Below, piece after piece: positions 42,958-52,585 of a stretch of DNA of 64,000 nt. Numbering within the stretch: the first letter of the stretch is position 1; each line of letters begins with the position of its first letter. Where the stretch lies: positions 3,720,001-3,784,000 of the forward strand of contig LR590463.1 of assembly GCA_901472405.1 (NCBI GenBank), given 5' to 3'. This DNA comes from Serratia rubidaea (GTDB lineage: Bacteria > Pseudomonadota > Gammaproteobacteria > Enterobacterales > Enterobacteriaceae). A model generated the notes under the pieces. The model saw nothing but the letters and a program-made list of their open reading frames with translations. It did not search any database and was not told where the DNA came from. The position numbers were made by a program, and so were the translations under genes.

Positions 42958-44336
42958 TGAAACCTCACAGGTGAAATTTTGTTAATTTTATTTCTCGGCT
43001 CACGTTATGAGGTGTAAGTTGCTTAATGGCCATATGATCTCCCTATACTCGTCCATTTTGAGCAAATACTACCCAATGCCACCCAGCTTTTCTATCCGCC
43101 GTCAATTTCTGTTGACGCAAGTCACAATGATTTCCCCTTCCCAAAAATCCGGAACCTCGATATACGCCAAAGCCACCACGTCGTCTCAATCGGCCCAACC
43201 GAAGCCCCCTTTCCCTTCCCGCTTTCTTCACCGCTCGACATTGCCTTCAGCACCAACGCCATACACAGTTGCTTCAGCAGCATAAACAGGAAAAGCGGCT
43301 GAAGATATGCAGGCAAATGCTTTGTAATGGCATAAAGCCCGCACTTTCTCAAGTCTCGGGGTCCGACTGTTTAGCGCCGTAGCGGCGATGGTATACGCCG
43401 CAATAGCCGCCATACAGCGTAAAAATCACTATCAGCGGCACCGAGGGCGTATGTAGGCCCCCATTCCACAGCACCAGCCCATCACGAAAGCCCCTACCTT
43501 ACAGTGTCCGCTTCCACGCCGGCACCTTCCCTACCCCCTCCCTCTTGTAACCATCAACTCTGGCATCTTACCTCCCCTTTTCCCGTCTAACGCATATCCA
43601 CGCAACTCTTTGTAAACCAACTACCTCCACATCGCTAGCCGACACCCGCCATCATTAAAATAAGACTAATCTGATATTGATTTTCTGTAATTGCTCATAA
43701 AGCAATGGATTATTTTCCCATTTAAAGAAGGTATGCTAATTTATTTTACGACGATATATAACCCATAAAATAAAGATAAAAACCACCGCGGGGTTAACTT
43801 ATTTCATCAAAAACACCAATTTGTAAATGAAAGAAGTACAGGAAACGTAAACAAAATGAGACGAGAGTATTTTATGGTAAAAAACAGCAAATCATTAAAA
43901 ATTAAATAATAACTAAAAGCAACAAACAACACCAACCACACAAAACCACAGAAAAAACATTAAAAATCAATACATTAAAATAAAAAACAAGCATGAATAA
44001 GCACGAAAACATAAAACTATTAGCCTGAATAACAAATCAAACCCACAATAAAAACCTGATAAAATCAGTTTTTTAAATAGTAAAAACCAGCCACTAACGC
44101 CTTAAAAACGGTGTTAACAAAATATTTCTTAATGTAAACATTGACAGTTTTTATTAGTTGAACTTTCTTTTATACAGGTGAAAACGGCGCAGTTACCACG
44201 GTGCCGCAATCACCCGTTGCTCCCCATTGCCATTATTCTCTGAGAGTCTCATGCCTCTCTGGGGAAGCTACGTGCCCGAAGTTAAAAGTGTCACAAGATA
44301 TTTCGTATCCTTTTGAACTTATGAGGTAACATCCTT
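42958..44336. other. 1.4-kb non-coding, AT-rich region upstream of the first S-layer gene
   Basis: 43020-43560 contains short minus-strand open stretches broken by stops, at most a decayed gene. 43640-44140 is strikingly A-rich on the plus strand, with many A runs and few G. The conserved promoter block lies at 44141-44174 and the roughly 160-nt leader of the S-layer gene follows. No RNA gene or repeat is recognised. Confidence 0.55.
44141..44174 (+). promoter_or_regulatory. Promoter block of first S-layer-like gene
   Basis: TTGACAG, nine bases, GTTGAACTTTCTTTTA, then TACAGG. The same pattern precedes the second gene at 47639-47673, although the DNA around it differs, so the block is conserved by function. 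TTGACA would be the -35; the -10 is unclear (TTTCTT at 17 bp spacing, or TATACA further on). It leaves a leader of about 160 nt. Confidence 0.6.
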
Positions 44337-46967
44337 ATGGCTTCTTTACCATCACAGCAACAAGCTGCTTCCATTTACTACTCAATCCTGGGGTCAAATA
44401 CGCTGGCGCATGATGCCTTCAATAGCTATGCCATCCAGTTAGAAAGCGGCGCTAAAACCGCAGAAAGTCTGGCCGCCGAGTTCATCAACTCAGCCGCAGG
44501 ACAAAAGCTGTACGCAGGCCAAACCAATGAGCAGATCGTCTCTCAGGTATATGAGCGGGTGCACGGTGAAGCGCCAACGGCGGAACAGCTCACCCAGCTG
44601 CTGCGTGGCGGCACGGTAGAGCAGGCGCTGACCAGCCTCATTGATGACCTGCTGAATTATCAGGGCTTTGATGATGCCACGCTGGCGAAACAGCAAGACT
44701 TTGAAAGCGGCGTAAACCATCTGCTGTACCGCGATGCCGATAACCTGGCCTCGCTGGAACTCCGGGAACAAGCCGTCTCTCTGGCCTTGAGCATTGCCGA
44801 CCGTGGTATTTACTCCCTGTCTCTGGAAGCCTGGAGCAAAGCGCTGGATAACGGCACCAGCATTAACTACCTGACCAAAACGCTGCTGAATTACCCTGAA
44901 TTCCAACGTACCGTCGGTCAGCTGGAAGGCAGCGAACTGATCACCCAGGTGTTCACCACGCTGCACGGCACCGCCCCCACGGCGGAACAGCTGGCCACCT
45001 ACGGCGCCCTGGCAGACAAGCAAAGTATTATTGAAGCCATTATCAACGATCTGCGCACCTCTACCGCCACAGACGATGCCAGCCTGACCCAGCAACACGC
45101 GTTTGAAGCGCTGATCGGGGAAAATCTGCTGTATAAAACCGCAGCCAAACTGAGCGTCACCGATGGCGGCGGCAACGCGACCGGCACGGTGAATACGCAG
45201 ACCAGCCACCAGCTGAGCAATGCCGAAACCGCCGTACTGAAAACCGTACAGCTGGAAGCCGACGCGGCCGGCACGGTAGACCTGACGTTTGCCGATAAAC
45301 TCAGCGATCTGACCATCAACGGCAGCGCGGCAGCCACCGTGAACCTGTCTGACAACGGCGCTCGCGGCGACACCGCCATCGCCGTCCACAATGCCAATAT
45401 CACGCTGAACGCCGGCTCTGGCAATGAGACCATTAATCTCTCTTCCAGCGCTAACGTAGCCAGCGGCACCGGCACCTTTAACCTGGGCAAAGGCAACGAT
45501 GCGCTGACCTGGGCCGGCAACGCCACCACCGGCGCCAACAGCGTTTCCAGCAATTTCACCGCCAACGGCGGTGACGGCACGGATACGCTGTCCGCCAACT
45601 TCATCACCAAATCCGTTGCCACTACCAGCAACGTGCTGGGTATCCGCAGCAGCACCGTTACCAGCAACGCCAACAACTTCAGCAACTTTGAAAAGATCGA
45701 TCTGGCGGGCTATATCGGTAAATCCACCGGCACGCTGAACGGTCAGGCGGTCACCACCGGCTCGAATACCTTTGACTTCGGTATTCTGAACGGCACCGCT
45801 ACCGTAGAAGGCACCAACGGCGGCACCATCACTCAGGCGGCTCAGGGCACCAACCTCGGCTCACAAGGTTTCGCCCTGTCCGGCAAGGCGGATAACGTCA
45901 AAGTGATCAACGCCGCCGGCGGTACGGCCGCAGCCCTGAGCGTTACCGGCAACGCCGGCGCCGACAGCAACCTGGAAATCGCTTTCCGCCAAAACGCCAC
46001 CAACAAGTTCGATATCAGCTTTGATGCCGTCGGCACGCAGAATATCGATGCCGGCTCCCTGAGCCTGATCAGCAGCAGCAGCACCCTTGGCGGCACCGCG
46101 CTCGGTACGGTGAATATCGCTTCGGGCGGTCAGGGCGACTTCAGCAATATTCTGAAGCTGATCGGCACCAACTCTCAGGTGCAGACGCTGAACGTTTCCG
46201 GCGATCATCAACTGGATCTGACGCTGGGCAGCGGTTACAGCAACGTGCGGACTATCGATGCCTCCAGCAACACCGCCGGTATTGATTTAGACTCTGCGCA
46301 CGGCGGCACCGGCGACGGTATTCTGGTGCAGTTGCTGAACATTCTGCCGCTGAGCGCCATCACCACCGGTTTGCTGACCCCGCTGCTGAACACGCTGGGC
46401 CTGAACGGCTATCAGTTGAAAGTGACCGGCACCGCCGCCGACGACACCTTCAACATTGCCGCCAACACGACGGTTACCGGCGGCGCCGGCAGCAATACCT
46501 ATGAGCTGAAAGGCAGCACCAGCCAGGCCGGGGTGACCATCACCGACTTCAACAGCGCCAAAGACAGCATCATCGACAGCGCCTCCGGCGTCACCCTCTC
46601 CGGCGCGGCCGGCAGTTCGGTGGCGGACTATGGCATCCGCTCTGCCGATATCATGGACGGCCTGCTGGGATCCCTGATTGGCGGCCTGACCAACGGCGTG
46701 GTCGGTCTGCTGGGCGGCATCCTGGGCCTGGGCAGCAGCAACTCACTGACCTCGAAGGTCGGCGTTGCTTCGGTGGCATTCGACGGTGGTAAAGACGCCA
46801 GCTATATCATTATCGATAACAACGACAACGGCACGCTCGACAGCTCTGACAGCGTGATCTATCTGACCAATCAGGACCACCAGTCGCTGCTCGATAGCCT
46901 GCATTACACGGAAGTAAGCGTTAACGGCATCGCTAATGCACCAGCGGCCGATCTGGCCATTGCCTAA
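44337..46967 (+). CDS. Secreted S-layer-like protein (SlaA/RsaA type), copy 1
   Basis: 876 aa, no Sec signal. Residues 1-240 are helical with DUF4214-like units (LEAWSKALDNGTSINYLTKT, then LLNYPEFQRTVG), as in Caulobacter RsaA. From about 300 the protein is Gly/Asn/Thr/Ser-rich beta sequence with RTX-like Ca sites (AGSGNETINLS, LGKGNDALTW, GGDGTDTLSA). A C-terminal domain (DDTFNIAANTTVTGGAGSNT, ITDFNSAKDSI) ends ...DLAIA, an acidic-hydrophobic tail like that of type I (ABC exporter) substrates. No cysteine is present. In S. marcescens the SlaA S-layer protein leaves through the Lip ABC exporter; no exporter genes are in this window. It is a tandem paralogue of the gene at 47838. Surface-layer role is inferred. 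Confidence 0.8.
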   Translation: MASLPSQQQAASIYYSILGSNTLAHDAFNSYAIQLESGAKTAESLAAEFINSAAGQKLYAGQTNEQIVSQVYERVHGEAPTAEQLTQLLRGGTVEQALTSLIDDLLNYQGFDDATLAKQQDFESGVNHLLYRDADNLASLELREQAVSLALSIADRGIYSLSLEAWSKALDNGTSINYLTKTLLNYPEFQRTVGQLEGSELITQVFTTLHGTAPTAEQLATYGALADKQSIIEAIINDLRTSTATDDASLTQQHAFEALIGENLLYKTAAKLSVTDGGGNATGTVNTQTSHQLSNAETAVLKTVQLEADAAGTVDLTFADKLSDLTINGSAAATVNLSDNGARGDTAIAVHNANITLNAGSGNETINLSSSANVASGTGTFNLGKGNDALTWAGNATTGANSVSSNFTANGGDGTDTLSANFITKSVATTSNVLGIRSSTVTSNANNFSNFEKIDLAGYIGKSTGTLNGQAVTTGSNTFDFGILNGTATVEGTNGGTITQAAQGTNLGSQGFALSGKADNVKVINAAGGTAAALSVTGNAGADSNLEIAFRQNATNKFDISFDAVGTQNIDAGSLSLISSSSTLGGTALGTVNIASGGQGDFSNILKLIGTNSQVQTLNVSGDHQLDLTLGSGYSNVRTIDASSNTAGIDLDSAHGGTGDGILVQLLNILPLSAITTGLLTPLLNTLGLNGYQLKVTGTAADDTFNIAANTTVTGGAGSNTYELKGSTSQAGVTITDFNSAKDSIIDSASGVTLSGAAGSSVADYGIRSADIMDGLLGSLIGGLTNGVVGLLGGILGLGSSNSLTSKVGVASVAFDGGKDASYIIIDNNDNGTLDSSDSVIYLTNQDHQSLLDSLHYTEVSVNGIANAPAADLAIA

Positions 46968-47011
46968 GGCACGCCGCAAGAGAAGCCCGCTCGTCCAAGG
47001 CAAGTAGCACC

Positions 47012-47041
47012 AACCCGCAAAGATCCTTTGCGGGTTTTTTC
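47012..47041 (+). terminator. Terminator of S-layer copy 1
   Basis: AACCCGCAAAG (47012-47022) pairs with CTTTGCGGGTT (47026-47036) around ATC, followed by T6. Confidence 0.88.
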
Positions 47042-47638
47042 TTTTTTAGCGCCGTTCAGATCCCACCTCGACATTGATGATAACAAGACGCATTTGCAGT
47101 CTTATTTTTCACCAAAATGCATGCGCACATCAAATATAATATTAGGATTAATCTCACATTGATTTTTTATAAGAATCAAAAAAACAAAAACAATTATTTA
47201 AATATCCATACAGATGAAGCAGGAATATATCGCGGTGATATATCATGCGCTAAAAACCTAGAGAAAAAATATCCTTCCCACGTCAAAACCGCCAATAACC
47301 ACACTTGAGAGGGGGATGTTTAAGATATCAACCCCATCAGTTTCAACTCCTTCGCATAAATATTATTCGCACCATATCCATCGCGCTAGCCAACACCATG
47401 AAAATACAATAAAAAACAACAATATAATGATGATTTAATAATAAAAAATAAGAGATTTACTCAGCAATGAAGTATTTCCGCAATAGAAACGTCACACAAC
47501 CAACTCATCTTACCAGTTGTTTTTCTGCTCTGGCGTTTTTCTTAATTATTCCCGTTATTTTTTCACCAAAACAAAATTTCCCTCTTCTATTGTCAGCGAA
47601 GATTACAGGAGAAAATTTCTCTTATTCTGAAACCAACG

Positions 47639-47673
47639 TTGACAGCTTGCATTCGTTGAACTTTCTTTTACAG
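47639..47673 (+). promoter_or_regulatory. Promoter block of second S-layer-like gene
   Basis: TTGACAG, nine bases, GTTGAACTTTCTTTTA, then CAGGG, matching the block before copy 1. The leader ends with TCGTATCC-TTTGAACT-ATGAGGT just before the ATG in both copies. Confidence 0.6.
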
Positions 47674-47837
47674 GGTGCCAATGATGCCCTCAGTGCGTCA
47701 ATTGTCGCTTATTACTCGCCCTGCTGATTCTTTTGTGTTCTGGGGACATGCAATATCTCAGGGGGAGAGATACGTCGAAAAGTTGCAAATGTCACAACAA
47801 TTCGTATCCATTTGAACTGATATGAGGTGATGCCCTT

Positions 47838-50471
47838 ATGGCTTCCGTATTACCATCACAGCAACAAGCTGCGTCTATTTACTATTCGATTCTGGGGACT
47901 GCCACCACGACCAACGACGCGTTTAACTACTACGCCAACCAGTTGGAAAGCGGAGCAAAAACGGTCGCCGCGTTAGCCTCAGACTTCCTGAACTCAGCGA
48001 AAGGACAACAGCTGTACGCAGGCCAAAGTAGCGAACAGATCATCTCGCAGGTGTATGCCCGTGCTTATGGTGAAACGCCATCAGCCGCTCAGGTCACCCA
48101 ACTGCTGGGAACCGGCTCTACCGCTCAGGCGCTGGCCACGCTGGTCGATAACCTGCTGACTTATGACGGTTTTGACAGCGCCACCCTGACCAAACAGGCA
48201 ACCTTCGAAAACAGCATTGATAAACTGCTGTATCGCGATGCCTCCACCATGCCATCCCTGAATTACCAGGAAGACGCCGTTTCTCTGGCGCTGGGCATTG
48301 CCGACCGCGGCGTATTCTCACTGTCGCTGGAAGCCTGGAGTAAAGCGCTGGCCAAAGGTACCAGCGTCAATTACCTGACCAAAACGCTGCTGGACTACCC
48401 TGAGTTTCAGCGTACAGTTGGTCAGCTCGACGGTACCGAATTAGCCCAGCACGTGTACACCATCGTACACGGCGTGGCGGCAACCGCCGAACAGCTGGCA
48501 GCTTACACCTCGCTGCCGAATAAGCAGACCATCATTGAATCCATCATCAGCGACCTGCGCGACTCCACCTCAACCAACGATACCACCATCACTCAGCAGC
48601 ACGCCTTCGAAGCGCGCATCGGCGAAAACCTGCTGTATAAAACCGCAGCCAGCCTGAACGTCAGCGAAGGCGGCGGCAACGCGACCGGCACGGTCAACAC
48701 CGGCAGCAGCCACCAGTTGACCAATGCGGAAACCGCAATCCTGAAACAGGTACAGCTCAACGCGGATAAAGCCGGCAGCGTGAACCTGAAATTCGCCGAT
48801 AACCTGAGCGCACTGACCATCAGCGGCAGCGCCGCAGCAACGGTCAACCTGTCCGATAACGGCGCCAACAGCGGCGTCAACATCGCGCTGAACAACGCCA
48901 ATGTCATTCTGAACGGCGGCTCCGGCAACGATACCGTCAACGTATCCGCCAGCGCCAATATCGCCAATGGTTCCGGCACCTTTAACCTGGGCAAAGGCAA
49001 TGACTCACTGATCTGGGCAGGTAACGCCACCAGCGGCGCCAACAGCGTATCCAGCAAAATCAGCGCCAACGGCGGTGACGGCACGGACACCATTTCCGCC
49101 AACTTCATCACCAAATCCGTTGCCACCACCAGCAACGTGCTGGGTATCCGCAGCAGCACCATCACCAGCAACGCCGACAAGTTCAGCAATTTCGAAAAAA
49201 TCGATCTGGCGGGCTACGTCGGTAAATCAGGCGGCACGCTGAACGGTCAGGCGGTAGCTACCGGCGCTCACACCTTTGACTTTGGCCTGCTGAACGGCAC
49301 CGCCACCGTGGAAGGCACCAGCGGCGGCAGCGTCACCCAGGGGGCAAAAGCCACCAACCTGGGTTCGCAAGGTTTTGAACTGTCCGGCAAAGCAGACAAC
49401 GTCAAAGTGATCAACGCCGGCGGCGGCACTGCCGCTGCGCTGAGCGTTACCGGCAACGCCGGCGCTGACAGCAACCTGAGCATCGGTCTGCGTCAAAACG
49501 CCACCAACAAATTCGACATCAACTTCAACGCCACCAGCAGCAAAGACATCGACGCCGGCTCCCTGAGCCTGTCGAGCAGCAGCAGCGCGCTGGGCGGCAC
49601 CTCGCTGACCAACGTCAATATCGCCTCCGGCGGTAAGGGCGACTTCAGCAACATCCTGGATCTGGTGGGCACCAACTCTCAGGTACAAACCCTGAAAGTG
49701 ACCGGCGACCACAACCTGGATCTGACGCTGGGCAGCGGTTACAGCAACGTGCGCACCATTGACGCCTCCAGCAACACCGGCGGCATCAACCTGGATTCCG
49801 CGCACGGCGGTACCGGCGACGGCATCCTGGTGCAGCTGCTGAACATTCTGCCGCTGAGCTCCGTCACCACCGCACTGCTGACCCCGCTGCTGAACACGCT
49901 GGGCCTGAACGGTTACCAGATGAAAGTGACCGGCACCGGCGCTGACGACACCTTCAGCGTAGCCGCCAACACCACCGTAACCGGCGGCGCTGGCCACAAC
50001 ACCTATGAGCTGAAGAGCAGCACCACCAAAGCCGGTATCACCATTACCGACTTCAACAGCACTAAAGACAGCATCGTTGACACCACCTCCGGCGTACACC
50101 TCTCCGGCGCGGCCGGCAGCTCGGTGGCGGATTACGGTCTGCGCTCCGCTGACGTGATGGACGGCCTGCTGGGCTCGCTGGTTGGTGGCCTGACCAACGG
50201 CGTCGTCGGCCTGCTGGGCGGCATTCTGGGTCTGGGCAACAGCAACTCGCTGACCTCGAAAGTCGGTATCGCCTCGGTGGCATTCGACGGCGGCAAAGAC
50301 GCCAGTTATGTCATCATCGATAACAACGACAACGGTACGCTCGATAATTCCGACAGCGTGATCTACCTGACTAACCAGAACCACCAGTCTCTGGTTAACA
50401 GCCTGCATTACACCGATGTCAGCGTTAACGGCGTAGCCAGCGCCGCACCGGCCGACCTGACCATCGCCTAA
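47838..50471 (+). CDS. Secreted S-layer-like protein (SlaA/RsaA type), copy 2
   Basis: 877 aa, collinear with the preceding gene over its whole length and identical at most positions by eye, especially in the middle (NFITKSVATTSNVLGIRSST) and C-terminal third (HGGTGDGILVQLLNILPLS, SSVADYG-RSAD-MDGLLGSL). Differences cluster in the helical N-terminal 250 residues. Same layout: DUF4214-like helices, Gly/Asn-rich RTX-like beta region, and a C-terminal secretion tail ending DLTIA. No Sec signal, no Cys. The intact reading frame and its own promoter and terminator argue that both copies are used. Likely secreted by an ABC exporter encoded elsewhere. Confidence 0.8.
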   Translation: MASVLPSQQQAASIYYSILGTATTTNDAFNYYANQLESGAKTVAALASDFLNSAKGQQLYAGQSSEQIISQVYARAYGETPSAAQVTQLLGTGSTAQALATLVDNLLTYDGFDSATLTKQATFENSIDKLLYRDASTMPSLNYQEDAVSLALGIADRGVFSLSLEAWSKALAKGTSVNYLTKTLLDYPEFQRTVGQLDGTELAQHVYTIVHGVAATAEQLAAYTSLPNKQTIIESIISDLRDSTSTNDTTITQQHAFEARIGENLLYKTAASLNVSEGGGNATGTVNTGSSHQLTNAETAILKQVQLNADKAGSVNLKFADNLSALTISGSAAATVNLSDNGANSGVNIALNNANVILNGGSGNDTVNVSASANIANGSGTFNLGKGNDSLIWAGNATSGANSVSSKISANGGDGTDTISANFITKSVATTSNVLGIRSSTITSNADKFSNFEKIDLAGYVGKSGGTLNGQAVATGAHTFDFGLLNGTATVEGTSGGSVTQGAKATNLGSQGFELSGKADNVKVINAGGGTAAALSVTGNAGADSNLSIGLRQNATNKFDINFNATSSKDIDAGSLSLSSSSSALGGTSLTNVNIASGGKGDFSNILDLVGTNSQVQTLKVTGDHNLDLTLGSGYSNVRTIDASSNTGGINLDSAHGGTGDGILVQLLNILPLSSVTTALLTPLLNTLGLNGYQMKVTGTGADDTFSVAANTTVTGGAGHNTYELKSSTTKAGITITDFNSTKDSIVDTTSGVHLSGAAGSSVADYGLRSADVMDGLLGSLVGGLTNGVVGLLGGILGLGNSNSLTSKVGIASVAFDGGKDASYVIIDNNDNGTLDNSDSVIYLTNQNHQSLVNSLHYTDVSVNGVASAAPADLTIA

Positions 50472-50498
50472 CGTCCCACCCGGTCTTCTGACCGCTAA

Positions 50499-50533
50499 TA
50501 AAAAAGCCCGCGGCTCAGCCTGCGGGCTTTTTA
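50499..50533. terminator. Terminator of S-layer copy 2
   Basis: AAAAAGCCCGC pairs with GCGGGCTTTTT around GGCTCAGCCT, flanked by A and T runs; it also faces the convergent esterase gene that ends at 50549. Confidence 0.85.
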
Positions 50534-50548
50534 TTGCTCTCTTATCGG

Positions 50549-51476
50549 TTATAGACCGGTTGCCACCGCTTCCAGTGCCGGAAGGATGGCGGTATTGAGC
50601 ATCGCGCCATGACTTTGCCCCGGCCACTGACGATAATCAGCCTGCAGGCCCGGCAGCGCATTCAGGCGCTGCGCCAGCTGACGCGCGGCATCGGCCGGCT
50701 GCGATGAGCGCGCATCCGGGTGTGGCTGCGTCTGCGGAGCCTGCTGCCCCACCCACAGCTGCAGACGGGCGTGCAACGCCGGCGGCCGGCGCATAAATTC
50801 CTGCGCCTCCTGAAGAATCTCCCCCTTCCCCCACCACAGCGAAGGCTCTACGGCAATGTAGTGCTGGAACGACTGCGGGCGCTGGAACAGCGTATGCAGC
50901 ACAAACAGCGCGCCGTATGAGTGCCCCCACAGCGTTTGCCGCTGCGGATCCACGGCGACGCGCGCCGCCACCTGCGGCTTGATGCGCTGCTCAAGCAAGG
51001 TCGCAAACGCATCGGCGCCGCCGCTGCGCCAGTGGCGCATCTGCTCCGGGTGGCCGCGCAGCCCGGCGGGCAGCGCTGGCGTATAATCATAGGCGCGCCC
51101 CGCCGCATCGATACGCAGATCGTTATCGTACGACAGCATCACCAGCAGCGGCGGATGCTCCGCCTGCGCCAGCCGCTTCAGCAGTCCTGCGTTCAGCTGC
51201 ATTAAGACGGCGTTGCCATCCAGGGAAATAGATCGCCGGATAGCCGGAGGCCGGCGCGGCCTGTTTGGGCTTGGCGATGCGAATGCGGTAATGGCGTTCA
51301 CCATCCGCCGACGCCAGACGAAAGTCGCTGAAGGCATAGTCAGGCGTCCCGCTGTCCGCCACCGTAGCGCCAATCCGGCGATCCAAATCCGGCCTGGCGG
51401 CAGCGGGCGCCGTCGCACACAGGCCCAGCAGCAATACCAGAAAAACTCGATAAAAACGACGGTAAAACAACGGCAT
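50549..51476 (-). CDS. IroE-like periplasmic alpha/beta-hydrolase (siderophore esterase type), frameshifted
   Basis: 308 aa after repair. The start is ATG 51476 (MPLFYRRFYRVFLVLLLGLC) with a signal peptide cleaved after TAPAAA. The frame breaks at 51223-51225: one extra C in TATTTCCCTGG; removal restores YPAIYFLDGNAVLMQLNAGL. The nucleophile elbow is LWGHSYGALFVLHTLF, and the C-terminal His lies in WPGQSHGAMLNTAI. The pattern matches the IroE/Fes-like putative esterase family (PF00756), which in pathogens linearises enterobactin or salmochelin in the periplasm. No siderophore genes adjoin it here, so the substrate is open. Confidence 0.75.
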
Positions 51477-51658
51477 AAACCATCCTGTCTGTAAGGTGAA
51501 ATCCAATGTTAGCGCAACGGCTGTTATATAAATTTCAGCCGGACATGGCAATCGTCCCGTGATTAACCACACTGGAAAAAAAGTCTTATACCTACTTACT
51601 ATGGCAGACGATTTATCCATCAAATAAATCAGTGTTAAACCTGAATATTGGAGTCTCC

Positions 51659-52393
51659 ATGTCACAAAATATCTACGACAATCAGCGCTTCTTTGACGGT
51701 TACGCGCAGCTCAGCCGCTCGCAGCACGGCCTCGACGGCGCGCCGGAATGGGCCAGCATTCGCGAGATCCTGCCGGCGCTGCAGGGAAAAAACGTCATCG
51801 ACCTGGGCTGCGGCTACGGCTGGTTCTGTCGCTATGCCCGCGAACAAGGGGCCGGTGAGGTGCTTGGTATCGATCTGTCACACAAGATGCTTGAGAAAGC
51901 GCAATCCATGACTGACGACGCCGCTATCCGCTATCAGCAGCAGGATCTGGAAACGGTTCAACTGCCGACGGCGCACGCCGATCTGGTTTACAGCTCGCTG
52001 ACGCTGCACTACATCGTTGAGCTGCCGGCGCTGTTCAGCCGCGTTTTTCAGGCGCTGCGTCCCGGCGGCCGGTTTATTTTCACCGCGGAGCATCCCATCT
52101 ACACCGCGCCGCGGCAGCAGGGTTGGCTGGTGGCCGAAGACGGGCAAAAATCCTGGCCGGTCAACGGTTATCAGCATGAAGGGCAGCGCATTTCCAATTG
52201 GCTGGCGGAGGGCGTGATCAAGCAGCATCGCATGCTGGGCAGCTACCTGAATATGCTGGTGCAGCAAGGTTTCACCATCAATTACCTGAATGAGTGGGGG
52301 CCGTCCGCGCAGCAAATCCGTGACAACCCGGCGCTGGATGAAGAACAAGAGCGTCCGATGATTTTCATTCTGGCCGCACAGAAAGCGCGTTAA
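51659..52393 (+). CDS. Class I SAM-dependent methyltransferase (YafE/UbiE-like)
   Basis: 244 aa from ATG 51659 (TTGGAG site). SAM-binding motif I VIDLGCGYGWFCRYA near residue 47, motif II acidic residue in GEVLGIDLSHKMLEKA, and motif IV DLVYSSLTLHYI. Substrate unknown; similar proteins are annotated as small-molecule methyltransferases. Divergent from the esterase gene. Stands alone. Confidence 0.82.
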   Translation: MSQNIYDNQRFFDGYAQLSRSQHGLDGAPEWASIREILPALQGKNVIDLGCGYGWFCRYAREQGAGEVLGIDLSHKMLEKAQSMTDDAAIRYQQQDLETVQLPTAHADLVYSSLTLHYIVELPALFSRVFQALRPGGRFIFTAEHPIYTAPRQQGWLVAEDGQKSWPVNGYQHEGQRISNWLAEGVIKQHRMLGSYLNMLVQQGFTINYLNEWGPSAQQIRDNPALDEEQERPMIFILAAQKAR

Positions 52394-52585
52394 CCCTTTC
52401 TTTTCCCACCTTACCTTCTTTCAACACTGCCGTTTTCGGGGAGGCCGCCTCCCCCCGGAAGGCCCGTGCGCCATATCCCCCCTCTGCCAACCGTCAGCCC
52501 GCGCCATGCCTCGAATTCCACGATACATGGTCTACGCTTTAAGCAGCAACACAACATACGTTTATCAGAGGCTAAGGAGTTAGCA

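Larger units (their letters stand above)
46968..47837. other. Intergenic region between the two S-layer genes
   Basis: 870 bp: a terminator (47012-47041), then AT-rich DNA without a supported gene (short open frames at 47117-47308 and 47467-47727 lack ribosome sites and coding bias), then the duplicated promoter block (47639-47673) and a leader with similarity to that of copy 1 over its last 60 bp or so. Confidence 0.5.

Noticed and set aside
43007..43560. Short minus-strand frames upstream of S-layer copy 1, including an open stretch with LWNGGLHTPSVPLIVIF (about 43349-43501)
   Set aside because: No start with a ribosome site, several stops on either side, and no recognised family. It may be a relic of a small membrane or immunity-type gene, but support is too weak for an annotation.
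47117..47727. Two small frames (63 and 86 codons) between the S-layer genes
   Set aside because: AT-driven composition, no Shine-Dalgarno, and the second overlaps the S-layer promoter block.
49227..50627. 466-codon minus-strand frame across S-layer copy 2
   Set aside because: Gly/Val/Ala/Gln composition comes from the complement of the repetitive Gly/Asn/Thr coding strand.
41727..51500. Search for a second copy of the ssrA 3' end as an island boundary
   Set aside because: No repeat of GTTCAAATCCCCCCAGCTCC or a part of it was seen, nor an integrase, so an island boundary cannot be drawn.
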